A stretch of 64,000 bases of DNA, taken from the NCBI GenBank assembly GCA_963765375.1, contig CAVXVZ010000010.1, forward strand, positions 248,001 through 312,000. The letters run 5' to 3'. The notes under the pieces are model-generated. The model had not been told where the DNA came from. It made no database searches and saw nothing but the letters and a program-made list of their open reading frames with translations. This stretch comes from Roseiarcus sp963765375 (GTDB taxonomy: Bacteria > Pseudomonadota > Alphaproteobacteria > Rhizobiales > Beijerinckiaceae). This document shows, piece by piece, positions 52,001 through 60,790 of the stretch. The translations under genes were made by a program, and so were the position numbers. Position 1 is the first letter of the stretch. Each line of letters opens with the position of its first letter.

Positions 52001-52026
52001 GCACTACCGCGATAGCGGTTTAGTGC
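52001..52026 (+). terminator. Hairpin after agmatinase-like gene
   Basis: GCACTACCGC (52001-52010), loop GATA, then GCGG with two extra T and TAGTGC (to 52026): a 10-bp stem with a small bulge. There is no T run after it. It begins 6 bases after the end of the frameshift-corrected reading frame, which supports 51994 as the true original stop. Confidence 0.55.
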
Positions 52027-52144
52027 ATCATGCTTCTTAGGTCGTGTCTAAAGCCTTCCAATCCACTCTGTCATATGCGACACGAGAGCAACGGTCTGAA
52101 CGGACGTGCCACGGACGTGCCACGATTTCCGGGAAAATCCTTAC

Positions 52145-52221
52145 GCGCCCGTAGCTCAACTGGATAGAGTATCGGTCTTCGAAACCGAGGGTTGGGAGTT
52201 CAAGCCTCTCCGGGCGCGCCA
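52145..52221 (+). tRNA. tRNA-Arg (anticodon TCG)
   Basis: A full cloverleaf: acceptor stem GCGCCCG (52145-52151) with CGGGCGC (52211-52217); D arm with AGCTCAACTGGATAGAG; anticodon stem TCGGT/ACCGA around loop CTTCGAA, giving anticodon TCG (reads CGA, Arg); T arm GGGAG-TTCAAGC-CTCTC; discriminator G and encoded CCA. It borders the mobile-element cluster. No copy of its 3' end was found downstream by eye. Confidence 0.93.
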
Positions 52222-52320
52222 ATCAAATCAAAGACTTAGACGAAGCTGCGAGATTGACCCCTAGGCCTTTGTTTATCTGGGTATACATTGGGGTAACCAC
52301 ACGGTTCAGCGGGTAATCGC

Positions 52321-52531
52321 TTGCTTCCTGCCCCTTTAGATTTGAATAGAAAGCACCTTGAGCTGCTGTACCGCGCGCTCGGTCGCGGGCTCGTGGTGTG
52401 GCAATACGTTGAGGGAACGCTCTATTTGGCGGCGTTTGCCGCGTCCGGGGTCAGCCATGCCGAGTGCGCCGAGAAGTTCTACGGGTTCACAGGGGCGGGA
52501 AATAGGCTAAATTTCACGGACCGCGCGTTAG
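52321..52531 (+). pseudogene. Hypothetical gene interrupted by the IS701-family element
   Basis: From TTG 52321 an open frame reads LDLNRKHLELLYRALGRGL, VVWQYVEGTLYLAAFAASG and FYGFTGAGNRLNFTDRAL up to the IS left end at 52532. The same frame then runs on inside the IS. Joining across the IS at the TTAG duplication gives only AGC and a stop. No family recognised; the amphipathic helices suggest a soluble protein of an older mobile element. Confidence 0.4.
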
Positions 52532-54012
52532 TCTTACTGTGTCACAAGTTGGCTCTTTGGCAACAGGGGCATCGGGGCAGTCGCCGGGCGATACTTCGGG
52601 CCAACCTAATGCGGATGCTTGTGATGGACGATTTGACGTGGCGTTCTGCTCGGATCGGGGGATCCGCGGGGTCGAAAACCGTTGGATAGGTCAGACGTTT
52701 TGATGACGAGGGTTTTGTCGTCTGAGGGGGGAATCAGAACTCCGTTCGGAGACCAGGAATCCGTATGCTGCGACGCAGAGCGCCATGTGATGGTGAAAGC
52801 CTCGCCAGCCTCGACCTTCATAGTGATCGAGGCCCAGTTCCTGCTTGAGTTCCTGATAGTCGCGCTCGATCCGCCAGCGCAGTTTGGCAGTTTCCACGAG
52901 CCTCGCGAGGGCTGTATCCGCAGCCAGGGTCGAGAGCCAGTATTTGGTCGGCGCGCTTTCGTCCTGCGGCCATTCGACGAGCAGCCACTCTTCCGCATAG
53001 GGGTGCGAACGCCAGTAGTCGCGATGCGCGGGCCTAACCCGCACGGCGGCGAAGCGGGAACGAAGCGTTTTGTCGACGCCTTCGCGCCATGCGACGTCCC
53101 GCCAGGCGTCAGCCGGCAGCGACTTGGCGAGTTGCTTGGCCGACTGAGGCTGATTCTGCGCGTCGCGCCGCATCAGCGTCGGGGGTCGACCTTGCCCGGT
53201 CCATGCCTTGGGCGGGAGCGGACCCGCTCCCGGCGGCCAAAGCCGGACCGACGACTGAACGCCGACGACATAAGTCAGGCCCATGCGCGTCAGCGCCGCT
53301 CGGAACGCCGTGTTGATCCCGTAACCGGCGTCCGCCAACACCACCCCTTCCGGCACGCCCTCGGCGCGCGCGGCGCGGATCTGGTCGAGCGCAATTTGCG
53401 GTTTGGTCTTGAAGACGACGTCCTCGGGCACGCCGGCTCTGGCCCGGCGAACTGGATCGGCCGCCCAATCCTCGGGAAGATAGAGCCGAAAGGCGATCGG
53501 CAGGCTCGCGTGCTCGTTGGCGACCGACAACGACACCGCAATCTGACAATTGTCCTGCTTGCCGAGTTGCCCGCAATACTGCCGGGCGACGCCAACGGAA
53601 TGAACGCCCTTCTTCGGGAATCCCGTGTCGTCGACGATCCAAGCTCTTACTCCGCCGCTCTTTTCGATCGCAGGCAGAACAAAGGTTCGAACCTGCCGCA
53701 GCAGGGCCTCCTGCGACCAATCGGCGTTCGCGACAAAATGGTGCAGCGATTGATGCGCGCCTTGAACCCGGCTGGGCTCGACGCGGGCTGCAATCGGCTC
53801 GACGCTCTTGCGCTCGCCGGGAAGGATAAGCCCTTTGCAGTAGGAGCCAAATGGCGCGCGCCGATCCGCGTGCCCCAAGCTCGACGCCAAGTGCTCCAAA
53901 TAAGACGCTAACCGAGATTCGTTCCCAGCTCCCTCTGCGCTTCGATCCACCAGCCCCTCCGAATCAGGCGTGAATCGAAACCATCACCTCAAATGTTTAT
54001 GACACAGTAAAA
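52532..54012. mobile_element. IS701-family insertion sequence, apparently intact
   Basis: The left end TCTTACTGTGTCACAA (52532-52547) and the reverse complement of the right end TTTTACTGTGTCATAA (53997-54012) match at 14 of 16 positions. Both ends are flanked by TTAG (52528-52531 and 54013-54016), a 4-bp target duplication as expected for this family. The element is 1,481 bp and holds one full-length transposase. Clean ends and a matching duplication indicate recent insertion. Confidence 0.85.
52691..53950 (-). CDS. IS701-family transposase
   Basis: A 419-residue DDE transposase. The N-terminal part has GLILPGERKSVEPIAARV and HHFVANADWSQEALL; the catalytic core has RAWIVDDTGFPKKGVHSVGV (first Asp), GVARQYCGQLGKQDNCQIAV, VLADAGYGINTAFRAAL (second Asp) and the Glu region RWRIERDYQELKQELGLDHY. 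This order is characteristic of IS701 elements. No frameshift or missing acidic residue is seen, so it may be active. Confidence 0.92.
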   Translation of the reverse strand: MDRSAEGAGNESRLASYLEHLASSLGHADRRAPFGSYCKGLILPGERKSVEPIAARVEPSRVQGAHQSLHHFVANADWSQEALLRQVRTFVLPAIEKSGGVRAWIVDDTGFPKKGVHSVGVARQYCGQLGKQDNCQIAVSLSVANEHASLPIAFRLYLPEDWAADPVRRARAGVPEDVVFKTKPQIALDQIRAARAEGVPEGVVLADAGYGINTAFRAALTRMGLTYVVGVQSSVRLWPPGAGPLPPKAWTGQGRPPTLMRRDAQNQPQSAKQLAKSLPADAWRDVAWREGVDKTLRSRFAAVRVRPAHRDYWRSHPYAEEWLLVEWPQDESAPTKYWLSTLAADTALARLVETAKLRWRIERDYQELKQELGLDHYEGRGWRGFHHHMALCVAAYGFLVSERSSDSPLRRQNPRHQNV

Positions 54013-54135
54013 TTAGCGGGCTGCTGAACAAGTCACCGGGTGTGCGCAAGACGGTGGGCAGGCGTGGAATTTTCAGGGTGGAAGGGGTTCAGCCTGAGGA
54101 GATGGCCTCGGTATGGAATCATTTCCGCCTCCTTT

Positions 54136-55085
54136 TCACGCGGCTGGGCGCACGTCGCCCCTCGGGGCCAGAAGCTTGGGCAGGCGAACAAGGTTGTAGG
54201 CGGCGAGAGCGAAGACGAAGACGGCGCGCACTTTGGCGAGGCCGCGCCCCTTCACTTGCGTGAGCCCGCCTACCGTTTTGCTCCAGCCGAAGCTTTCCTC
54301 GATCCGCTTGCGCAGCCGTTGGCTGATCGCATAGCCGAGGCTCGCCGCGACGTCGTCCGGGACGGCGGTCTTGCGCACCTTGCCAATCTTGCTGACTGTC
54401 CCTTTGATCGCCACGTGCGGCTCGATCCCGCGCCCCTTCAGCCCCTCGACGAAGGCCTCGGCGTCGTAGTTCTTGTCGGCGCCGAGGGTCGCACCCTGAC
54501 TTCCGCAAGACAAAGCGGTCGAACGCGACGCACGCCTCGACGACCGACTCGGACGGCCTCGCCGTTGCGACCCGGCGACGGCGGCTCGCCCGAGCCGTCC
54601 TTCGGCCGAAAGCTCTTCATCGACGCCCAGGCCTTCAACAGCGTTCGGTCGACCGAGAAATGCTCCGCGCTCAAAAGCCCCTTCACCTCCGGCAGGCCGA
54701 GAAGCGAAGACAAAAACCCTTGCCCGACCTCGTGTGTGAGCAAGCGGTCGCGGTTCTTGGAGAAGGTCGACGCGTCGAACGCCTTCTCGTCGATCGACAG
54801 TCCGACGAACCAGCGAAACAAAAGGTCGAACTCGATCCGCTCGACCAACTGCCGCTCCGACCGGATCGAATAGAGAAGCTGCAGAAGCGTGGCCCGCAGC
54901 AACCGCTCCGGCGGAATGGACGGACGTCCGCAGGCCTCGTAAAGCGCCGAAAACGCTCCGTCCAGATCAGACAGCGCCGCGTGGGTCAGCCGTCGCATCG
55001 CCCGCAAAGGATGCTTCGTCGGAATCCGCGTCTCGATGTCGACATACGAGAACAACGCCCCCCTCGTCCGATCCTCGCCTCGCAT
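54136..55085 (-). pseudogene. IS5-family transposase with internal deletion and frameshift
   Basis: The N-terminal part from ATG 55085 reads LFSYVDIETRIPTKHPLRAM, RPSIPPERLLRATLLQLLYS and STFSKNRDRLLTHEVGQGF up to FRPKDGSGEPPSPGRNGEA. The reading then breaks at about 54535-54560 and resumes in another frame at ATLGADKNYDAEAFVEGLKG, ending with RKRIEESFGWSKTVGGL and AAYNLVRLPKLLAP at 54136. The expected segment around DFHGQKRSN...THAST (about 60-70 residues, with the first catalytic Asp) is gone. The transposase is dead. Its terminal repeats could not be fixed by eye. Confidence 0.8.
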
Positions 55086-55269
55086 CGATCCCTCGCGATT
55101 CGCTTCGACAATGTCGGTTGACAAAAAAACGGAAAAGAGTCCTTGCGCCGATTCGAAGGTCAGGTTGGTGTAAGATGGCCAGCCAACCACGTGTTGGGCT
55201 CGGCTCAATGCTCCTTGTGCTGCTTGGCGAATCAAAGGGTTCTGGTCCCGGCAGTTTAGCGCCCATCAC

Positions 55270-55861
55270 TCACTTCCCCCGCCTCGCCGTGACGCCCATC
55301 AGCCCCCCGATCGTATCCAACGCCACTCGCAGCCGGTCGGAGACCACCGCGTCGGCGCGCCAGGGGGTGGCGAGTTCGGGAATGAAGCCACGGCATTCTC
55401 GCACGCCCGCGCCCTCGATCACGATCCGGGTCACGATCGGCCAGGCGTGCGGGCCGACCCGCTCCTCGGCCTCGCGCAGCTTGTCGCGGGCGAAGAGCGC
55501 GGTCTCGGACTGGGGCAGGCCCGAGCGGGGGCCGAACCCGGTCGAGCCGAAGCGGTCGGGCGCGACCGCGCGCAATTGGTCGAGACGGGCGCGCTGATGG
55601 GTGCGGCGCAGGGATTCGCCGACCAGCCAGCGGATGTCGTTGAGCTTCGAATCGTGCCGGCGCCAGCACCCGGTTGGCGCGCATGGCGTCGAACGGATCG
55701 ACGATGCGGCGCGTCCGGTCCGGGTCGCGGGTCGGCGTCTGGCCCAATTCCCTGGCTCGGGCGAGCCGCTCGGGCGACGCGTCGAGCCGTTCCTGGACAG
55801 CGTCGAGGAGTTCCTGCGGCGATTTGCGGGTCCGCTTGGCCGGCCTCCGGGGGCCGCTCAA
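55270..55861 (-). pseudogene. Unidentified gene with one frameshift
   Basis: A TTG at 55861 overlaps the upstream stop (TTGA). It reads AKRTRKSPQELLDAVQERLD and TRRIVDPFDAMRANRVL, then near 55650-55670 moves to another frame: RRHDSKLNDIRWLVGESLRR, then APDRFGSTGFGPRSGLPQSE, RDKLREAEERVGPHAWPIVT and ECRGFIPELATPWRADAVVS to a stop at 55270. The second half is clearly coding-like. I do not recognise the family; it looks like a mobile-element or phage-derived hypothetical gene. Confidence 0.5.
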
Positions 55862-56130
55862 GTGAACAACTCCCCAAGTTCCGCCCACGCGAGTTGCTCC
55901 GCGAACTCCGCGCCCATCGGGTCCGCCAGGTCGGCGCAGAGCGCCGCCGGCGAAGTGCAGTAGGATTGCTCGAGGATCGGGGGGACCAATCTGGGGATGC
56001 CGCGCATGTTGACCCTGACGTCCGCCGGCGGCCCGTCGTGCCGGCGGCGCAAATCCTTGAGATGACGGGCGCAGGCGCGCTTGGCCGCCATCCGCTCGGT
56101 GTCGACTTTGGGCGGGCGGCGGCGGGCTAG
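55858..56130 (-). pseudogene. Hypothetical gene cut by the IS1380-family element
   Basis: The frame ending at 55858 reads RHLKDLRRRHDGPPADVRVN, MRGIPRLVPPILEQSYC and LADPMGAEFAEQLAWAELG. Its upstream part runs into the left end of the IS1380 element at 56131, so the original start is lost, unless ATG 56091 is used. It forms a TTGA-coupled pair with the broken gene downstream. Family unknown. Confidence 0.45.
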
Positions 56131-57799
56131 CCTGCATTTCTCACGCGGGTGGCGCATCGGGGTCCAGAATCAGCTAAACTTGTTTTGCGATCAACGAGTT
56201 ACGCTGATTCGAAGGGGACTCCGATGCTGACGCAGTGTAGCCCGACAGAGATGGAGTTTGGAAGGGCTGGCGGGCGGCGGGTTGTGGCGGATTTCGACGG
56301 CGGGCTGGTGTCCTCGGACGCGGGGGCTTTGCTGCTGGGCGAGACGGACAAGGCGATCGGCCTCATCGATCGATTTACCGCGTGCTTCGGCGATCATCGC
56401 AGCCCGCTCTTCACCGTGCATGCGCTCAAGGCTCTGATCGGGCAGCGGGTGTTCGGCCTGGCGCTCGGTTATGAGGACCTCAACGACCACGACGACTTGC
56501 GTCGCGATCCGGTTCTGGGCGTGCTTCTGGGCAAGCTCGAGCGCGATGGCGATGAGCCGTCGCCGCTGGCGGGCAAGAGCACATTGAACCGGCTGGAGCA
56601 TGCGCCGGGCGCGGGCAAGAGGCCGCGCTATCACAAGATCAGCCACGATGGCGCGGCGATCGAGCGGCTGTTTGTCGAACTGTTTCTCGACGCGCACGCC
56701 AAGGCGCCGCGTCAGATCGTGCTCGACCTCGATGCGACCGACGATCCGTTGCACGGCGATCAGGAGGGGCGGTTCTTTCACGGCTATTACGACTGCTATT
56801 GCTACCTGCCGCTCTATGTTTTCTGCGGCCGCCATCTTCTGGCCGCCAAGCTGCGGCCCTCAAACATCGACGGCAGCGCCGGGGCGCAAGACGAGATGGC
56901 GCGCATTATCCAGCAAATCCGCGCGCGCTGGCCGCGGGTGAAGATCGTGCTGCGCGCCAACTCCGGCTTCGCCCGCGAGGCCTTGATGGCCTGGTGCGAG
57001 GCCAACGCGGTCGACTACGTGTTCGGCCTGGCGCGCAACGCGCGGCTGGAGGCGCGCATCGCCGACGCCTTGAGCGAGGCGCGGACGATGTCGCAGGCGA
57101 ACGAGGGCCAGCCGGCGCGGGTGTTTCGCGACTTCGAATGGTCGACCAAGGAGAGCTGGTCGCGCCGCCGCCGGGTGATCGGCAAGGCCGAATGGACGGG
57201 CGGCGAGGCCAATCCTCGTTTTCTCGTGACCTCGCTCAAGGCCGACGCCTGGCGCGCCAAGCCGCTTTACGAAAAGCTCTATTGCGCGCGCGGCGAGATG
57301 GAGAACCGGATCAAGGAGTGCCAGGGCGATCTCTTCGCCGACCGCACCTCGACAGCCACCCTGCGCGCCAATCAGCTGCGGCTGTGGCTCGCCGCGACGG
57401 CCTATGCGCTCCTGTGCGCGCTGCGCCGCATCGGCCTGGCCCACACTGCGTTCGCGAGCGCGACCTGCGGCACGATCCGCCTGAAACTGCTGAAGCTCGG
57501 CGCGCTCGTCAAAATCAGCGCCCGGCGCGTCAGGATCGCCTTCGCTTCGGCCTGCCCGAACGCCCAGGAATGGCGCCTCGCCGCGGCAAGGCTCGCAAGC
57601 GCGCGCGCCTCGCCAACCTGACGCGCGTCGCCGCGGCGCGACAATGCTCGGCAAACCCTCGGCCCACCGGAGAAACAATCCCCCCCATCGACGAAAATCA
57701 CCGCGCGCCCGCGCCACCCACAGTCACGCCCGCACAAACCCGGCCTTCAAATCGCGCCGAAACCGACGTCCAATTGCCCGCCCGCGTGAGAAATGCGGG
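56131..57799. mobile_element. IS1380-family insertion sequence
   Basis: The left end CCTGCATTTCTCACGCGGGT (56131-56150) and the reverse complement of the right end, CCCGCATTTCTCACGCGGGC (57780-57799), match at 18 of 20 bases. The 1,669-bp element holds one transposase. Flanks are CTAG on the left and CTAT on the right, a 3-of-4 match, so a target duplication is possible but imperfect. It disrupts the gene at 55858-56130. Confidence 0.82.
56224..57621 (+). CDS. IS1380-family transposase
   Basis: A 465-residue DDE transposase beginning MLTQCSPTEMEFGRAGGRRV. Hallmarks: DFDGGLVSSDAGALLLGETD, SPLAGKSTLNRLEHAPGAGK, the first Asp pair in QIVLDLDATDDPLHGDQEGR, VLRANSGFAREALMAWCEAN (second Asp position changed to Asn-Ser; the usual form reads RxDSGF) and MENRIKECQGDLFADRTS (catalytic Glu). 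The Asp-to-Asn change in RANSGF would weaken or abolish catalysis if this is the catalytic Asp. Otherwise complete. Confidence 0.9.
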   Translation: MLTQCSPTEMEFGRAGGRRVVADFDGGLVSSDAGALLLGETDKAIGLIDRFTACFGDHRSPLFTVHALKALIGQRVFGLALGYEDLNDHDDLRRDPVLGVLLGKLERDGDEPSPLAGKSTLNRLEHAPGAGKRPRYHKISHDGAAIERLFVELFLDAHAKAPRQIVLDLDATDDPLHGDQEGRFFHGYYDCYCYLPLYVFCGRHLLAAKLRPSNIDGSAGAQDEMARIIQQIRARWPRVKIVLRANSGFAREALMAWCEANAVDYVFGLARNARLEARIADALSEARTMSQANEGQPARVFRDFEWSTKESWSRRRRVIGKAEWTGGEANPRFLVTSLKADAWRAKPLYEKLYCARGEMENRIKECQGDLFADRTSTATLRANQLRLWLAATAYALLCALRRIGLAHTAFASATCGTIRLKLLKLGALVKISARRVRIAFASACPNAQEWRLAAARLASARASPT

Positions 57800-58045
57800 C
57801 TATGGGTTTGCTCACGGGGTTGCCCTTCCTGGATTGCGACGGCCCCAGCGGCCGCCGCCGAATGTTCTTGTTTTGTCCATTATTTGGTAGAACCGAACCT
57901 TATGTCAAGCTTCTGTTTTTTTGAATTGCGGTTTTTCGGAAAAAGGGTTAATCCCGTGAGTCGGCAGGCCTTCCGGGGCCGGGAAGCAAGCGGAAGCGCG
58001 CGGCCCAAGCCTTTGCGTGGGGCACAAGAATTTGGAGATTGAACT

Positions 58046-58627
58046 TTGACCGTCGATTGGATCCGCGCCGGCCTCAAGAGGACCGGCAAAACCCGCAGCG
58101 GCCTCGCCAAAGCGCTCGGCCGCTCGCCTTCCGCCGTAACCGATCTCCTGAATGGCCACCGCCGCCTGCGCGCCGACGAGATCGCAATCGTTTCGGATTA
58201 TCTCGGCATCGAGCCGCCGCGACTCATCGGCGGCGGACCGCCGCGGCCGCCCAAGGCGCCGCTGATCGGCTATGTCGGCGCCGGCGCGATCGCCCATTTC
58301 TATGCCGACGGCCAGGGTCCGTTCGACGAGGTCGACGCGCCGATCGACGCCAAGCCGGCGACGGTCGCAGTCCAGATCCGCGGCCACTCGCTTGGCGCGC
58401 TGTTCGACAACTGGCTGGTCTTCTACGACGACATCCGCAATCCGCCCGACGACAGCCTCGTCGGGCGGATGTGCGTGTGCGGCCTTGCCGACGGGCGAGT
58501 CTTGATCAAGGCCTTGAAGCACAGCCCGAACACCGGCCTTTGGCACCTTCTCTCGAACACCGAGCCGCCGATCTACGACGTTGGCCTCGACTGGGCCGCG
58601 CCGGTGCGCGAAATGCGGCCGCGGTAA
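58046..58627 (+). CDS. HTH-XRE/S24-like repressor
   Basis: A 193-residue protein. Residues 1-60 are an XRE helix-turn-helix (SGLAKALGRSPSAVTDLLNG, DEIAIVSDYLGIEPP). Residues about 85-190 resemble the LexA/CI peptidase fold: VAVQIRGHSLGALFDNWLVF holds a Ser where S24 proteases have GDSM, and GRVLIKALKHSPNTGLWHLL supplies the Lys. GDSM is replaced by GHSL, so autocleavage is uncertain. TTG start with GGAG 8 bases upstream. It could be a phage-type repressor left at the edge of the mobile region, or a resident stress regulator. Confidence 0.8.
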   Translation: MTVDWIRAGLKRTGKTRSGLAKALGRSPSAVTDLLNGHRRLRADEIAIVSDYLGIEPPRLIGGGPPRPPKAPLIGYVGAGAIAHFYADGQGPFDEVDAPIDAKPATVAVQIRGHSLGALFDNWLVFYDDIRNPPDDSLVGRMCVCGLADGRVLIKALKHSPNTGLWHLLSNTEPPIYDVGLDWAAPVREMRPR

Positions 58628-58640
58628 GGGGGTGCGAGGG

Positions 58641-58735
58641 CCCTCATTCGACCAGTTCCGCCGGCGACGTTCTCCCGCAAGCGGGAGAAGGGAAGCGCCC
58701 CCTCTCCCGCTCGGGGGAGAGGGCAGGGGCGAGGG
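58641..58735. repeat. Dispersed BIME-like repeat, copy 1
   Basis: It begins CCCTCATTCG and ends GGGGCGAGGG, mutually inverted, and contains two hairpins: TTCTCCCGCAAGCGGGAGAA (58670-58689) and CTCTCCCGCTCGGGGGAGAG. A second copy is at 60683-60772. It sits between the repressor and dapE. Similar elements occur widely between genes in Alphaproteobacteria. Confidence 0.8.
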
Positions 58736-58747
58736 GTAGAGCGCCAG

Positions 58748-59914
58748 ATGGCCGCCCCGCCCTCTGCGCTCGAGATCGCGCGCGCGCTGATCCGCTGTCG
58801 GTCGGTGACGCCGGAGGACGGCGGGGCGCTGCCGTATCTGCGCGATCTCCTCACTGGGGCTGGATTCGCAGCCGAGCTTGTCGCCTTCGAGAGGCCTGGG
58901 ACGCCCGCAGTCTTGAACCTCCACGCGCGGTTCGGGACCGGCCGGCCGAATCTCGCCTTCGCCGGCCACACCGACGTCGTGACGCCCGGCGATGTCGCGC
59001 GCTGGCGGTTCGATCCGTTCGCAGCCGAGATCGCCGAGGGCCAGCTCTGGGGCCGCGGCGCCTGCGACATGAAGGGCGGCGTCGCCGCCGCGGCGGCCGC
59101 GGCGTTGCGCTTCATCGCCAAGGGTCCGTTTCCGGGCTCGATCAGCTTCCTCATCACCGGCGACGAGGAGGGGCCGGCGGTCAACGGCACGGTCAAGCTC
59201 CTCGAATGGGCGCGCGCCAAAGGCGAGCTTTTCGATCATTGCATCCTCGGCGAACCGACCTGCGTCAGCGCGCTCGGCGACACGGTCAAGCACGGCCGGC
59301 GCGGCTCGCTGAATGGACGGCTCACAATTCACGGCCGCCAGGGCCATGTCGCCTATCCGCAGATCGCCGAGAATCCGATCCGGGCGCTTTCGCGTTTGCT
59401 GACGGCGCTGCTCGAGCCGCCGCTCGATCGGGGAAACGCCGATTTCGAACCCTCGAACCTCGAAGTCAACAGCGTCGATGTCGGCAACGCGGCCCACAAT
59501 GTCATTCCGGGCGAGGTCCGGCTCGCCTTCAACGTCCGGTTCAACAATCTCTGGACGCCCGAATCGCTTGCAGCCGAAATTGCGCGGCGGGTCGCGGCGG
59601 CGGCTCACGGCGCGCGCACGACGCTCGCCTTCGAGCCAACCAATGCGGTCGCGTTTCTCACCAAACCCGGCGCCTTCACCGATCTCGTCGCCTCCGCGGT
59701 TGAGGACGTCACGGGACGCAGGCCGGCCCTCTCGACGGGCGGGGGCGCCTCGGATGCGCGCTTCATCAAGAACGCCTGTCCCGTGGTCGAGCTCGGGCTG
59801 GTCAACGCCACCATCCACGCGGTCGACGAGCGGGTTGCGCTCGACGATCTCGAGGCGCTGTCGTTGATCTACGAGCGGGCGCTCGAGCGCTATTTCGCCG
59901 AGTTCGCGGCGTAG
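58748..59914 (+). CDS. dapE: Succinyl-diaminopimelate desuccinylase
   Basis: A 388-residue dizinc M20 hydrolase that releases succinate from N-succinyl-LL-diaminopimelate in lysine and peptidoglycan synthesis. Metal ligands and catalytic residues: His74 and Asp76 in FAGHTDVVTPGD, Asp107 in WGRGACDMKGGVAAA, GDEEGPAVNGT (138-148), LGEPTCVSALGDTVKHGRRG, and the C-terminal His area LVNATIHAVDERVALDDLEA. CPTSTGGG-like STGGGASDARFIK is typical of DapE. Its end overlaps the convergent truA by 25 bases. Confidence 0.94.
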   Translation: MAAPPSALEIARALIRCRSVTPEDGGALPYLRDLLTGAGFAAELVAFERPGTPAVLNLHARFGTGRPNLAFAGHTDVVTPGDVARWRFDPFAAEIAEGQLWGRGACDMKGGVAAAAAAALRFIAKGPFPGSISFLITGDEEGPAVNGTVKLLEWARAKGELFDHCILGEPTCVSALGDTVKHGRRGSLNGRLTIHGRQGHVAYPQIAENPIRALSRLLTALLEPPLDRGNADFEPSNLEVNSVDVGNAAHNVIPGEVRLAFNVRFNNLWTPESLAAEIARRVAAAAHGARTTLAFEPTNAVAFLTKPGAFTDLVASAVEDVTGRRPALSTGGGASDARFIKNACPVVELGLVNATIHAVDERVALDDLEALSLIYERALERYFAEFAA

Positions 59915-60645
59915 TCGACGCGGGCGAGGTAGAGGCCGCAGGCGGGCGCGACCGGGCCGCAGCGGCTCCGGTCGGCGGCTTCGAGCGCGTCTTTGAGGTC
60001 GGCGCGGCTCGAACGGCCGACGCCAACCTCGACCAGCGAGCCGACCATCGAGCGCACCTGCCGGTGCAGGAACGAGAGCGCGCGCGCTTCGATGAGAACG
60101 TCGTCGCCGTCGCGCATGACGTCGAGGCGGTCGAGGGTGCGGATTGGCGAATTCGCCTGGCACTGGGAATCGCGGAAGGTCGAGAAATCGTGCAGGCCGA
60201 CCAGCGCCTGGGCGGCCTCGTGCATCGCCGCGGCGTCGAGGGGAGGCTTCACCCGCCAGGCGCGGCCGCGGTCGAGCGCGAGCGGCGCGCGACGGTTGAC
60301 GATGCGATAGAGATAATGGCGGGCGCTGGCGCTGCGCCTGGCGTCGAAACCGGGATCGGCGACCTCGGACTTGAGAACTGCGACCGGATGGGGATGAAGC
60401 AGTGCGTTGAGCCCCTCGCCGAGGCGGAATGGGTCCCATGCGTGCTCAAGGTCGACATGCGCGACCTGGCCCAGCGCATGCACGCCGGCGTCGGTGCGCC
60501 CAGCGCCGTGAGCGGTCGCGCGCTCAGCCGTCATCGCGAAAAGCGCGTCCTCCAGCGCCTCTTGAATCGAAAGGCGGTTCTCCTGCCGCTGCCAGCCGAC
60601 GAACGGCGCGCCGTCATATTCGAGGATGAGCTTGAAGCGCGGCAT
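59890..60645 (-). CDS. truA: tRNA pseudouridine(38-40) synthase TruA
   Basis: A 251-residue enzyme that makes pseudouridine at positions 38-40 of the tRNA anticodon stem. Start MPRFKLILEYDGAPFVGWQR is typical; catalytic Asp52 lies in GAGRTDAGVHALGQVAHVD; ARSASARHYLYRIVNRR, LVGLHDFSTFRDSQCQA and LSFLHRQVRSMVGSLVEVG follow. In Rhizobiales dapE and truA are commonly neighbours, often with fmt and def, which are absent here. ATG 60645. Confidence 0.94.
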   Translation of the reverse strand: MPRFKLILEYDGAPFVGWQRQENRLSIQEALEDALFAMTAERATAHGAGRTDAGVHALGQVAHVDLEHAWDPFRLGEGLNALLHPHPVAVLKSEVADPGFDARRSASARHYLYRIVNRRAPLALDRGRAWRVKPPLDAAAMHEAAQALVGLHDFSTFRDSQCQANSPIRTLDRLDVMRDGDDVLIEARALSFLHRQVRSMVGSLVEVGVGRSSRADLKDALEAADRSRCGPVAPACGLYLARVDYAANSAK

Positions 60646-60682
60646 TCGTGCTGTTTACGCGCAGGGTCGACCCGCTGGAAGG

Positions 60683-60772
60683 CCCTCATCCGGCCCTTCG
60701 GGCCGCCTTCTCCCGCAAGCGGGCGAAGCGAGCGTCCCCTATCCCGCTCGCGGGAGAGGGTTGGGGTGAGGG
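60683..60772. repeat. Dispersed BIME-like repeat, copy 2
   Basis: It begins CCCTCATCCGG and ends GGGGTGAGGG, with internal CTTCTCCCGCAAGCGGGCG and ATCCCGCTCGCGGGAGAGGG hairpins. It matches copy 1 (58641-58735) in order and orientation. It lies between truA and the radical SAM gene. Confidence 0.8.
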
Positions 60773-60790
60773 TATGCGCCGCGAAAGGAT

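Noticed and set aside
52145..52221. A reading frame on minus across the tRNA (RLELPTLGFEDRYSIQLSYG)
   Set aside because: This is the familiar false protein produced by translating across a tRNA.
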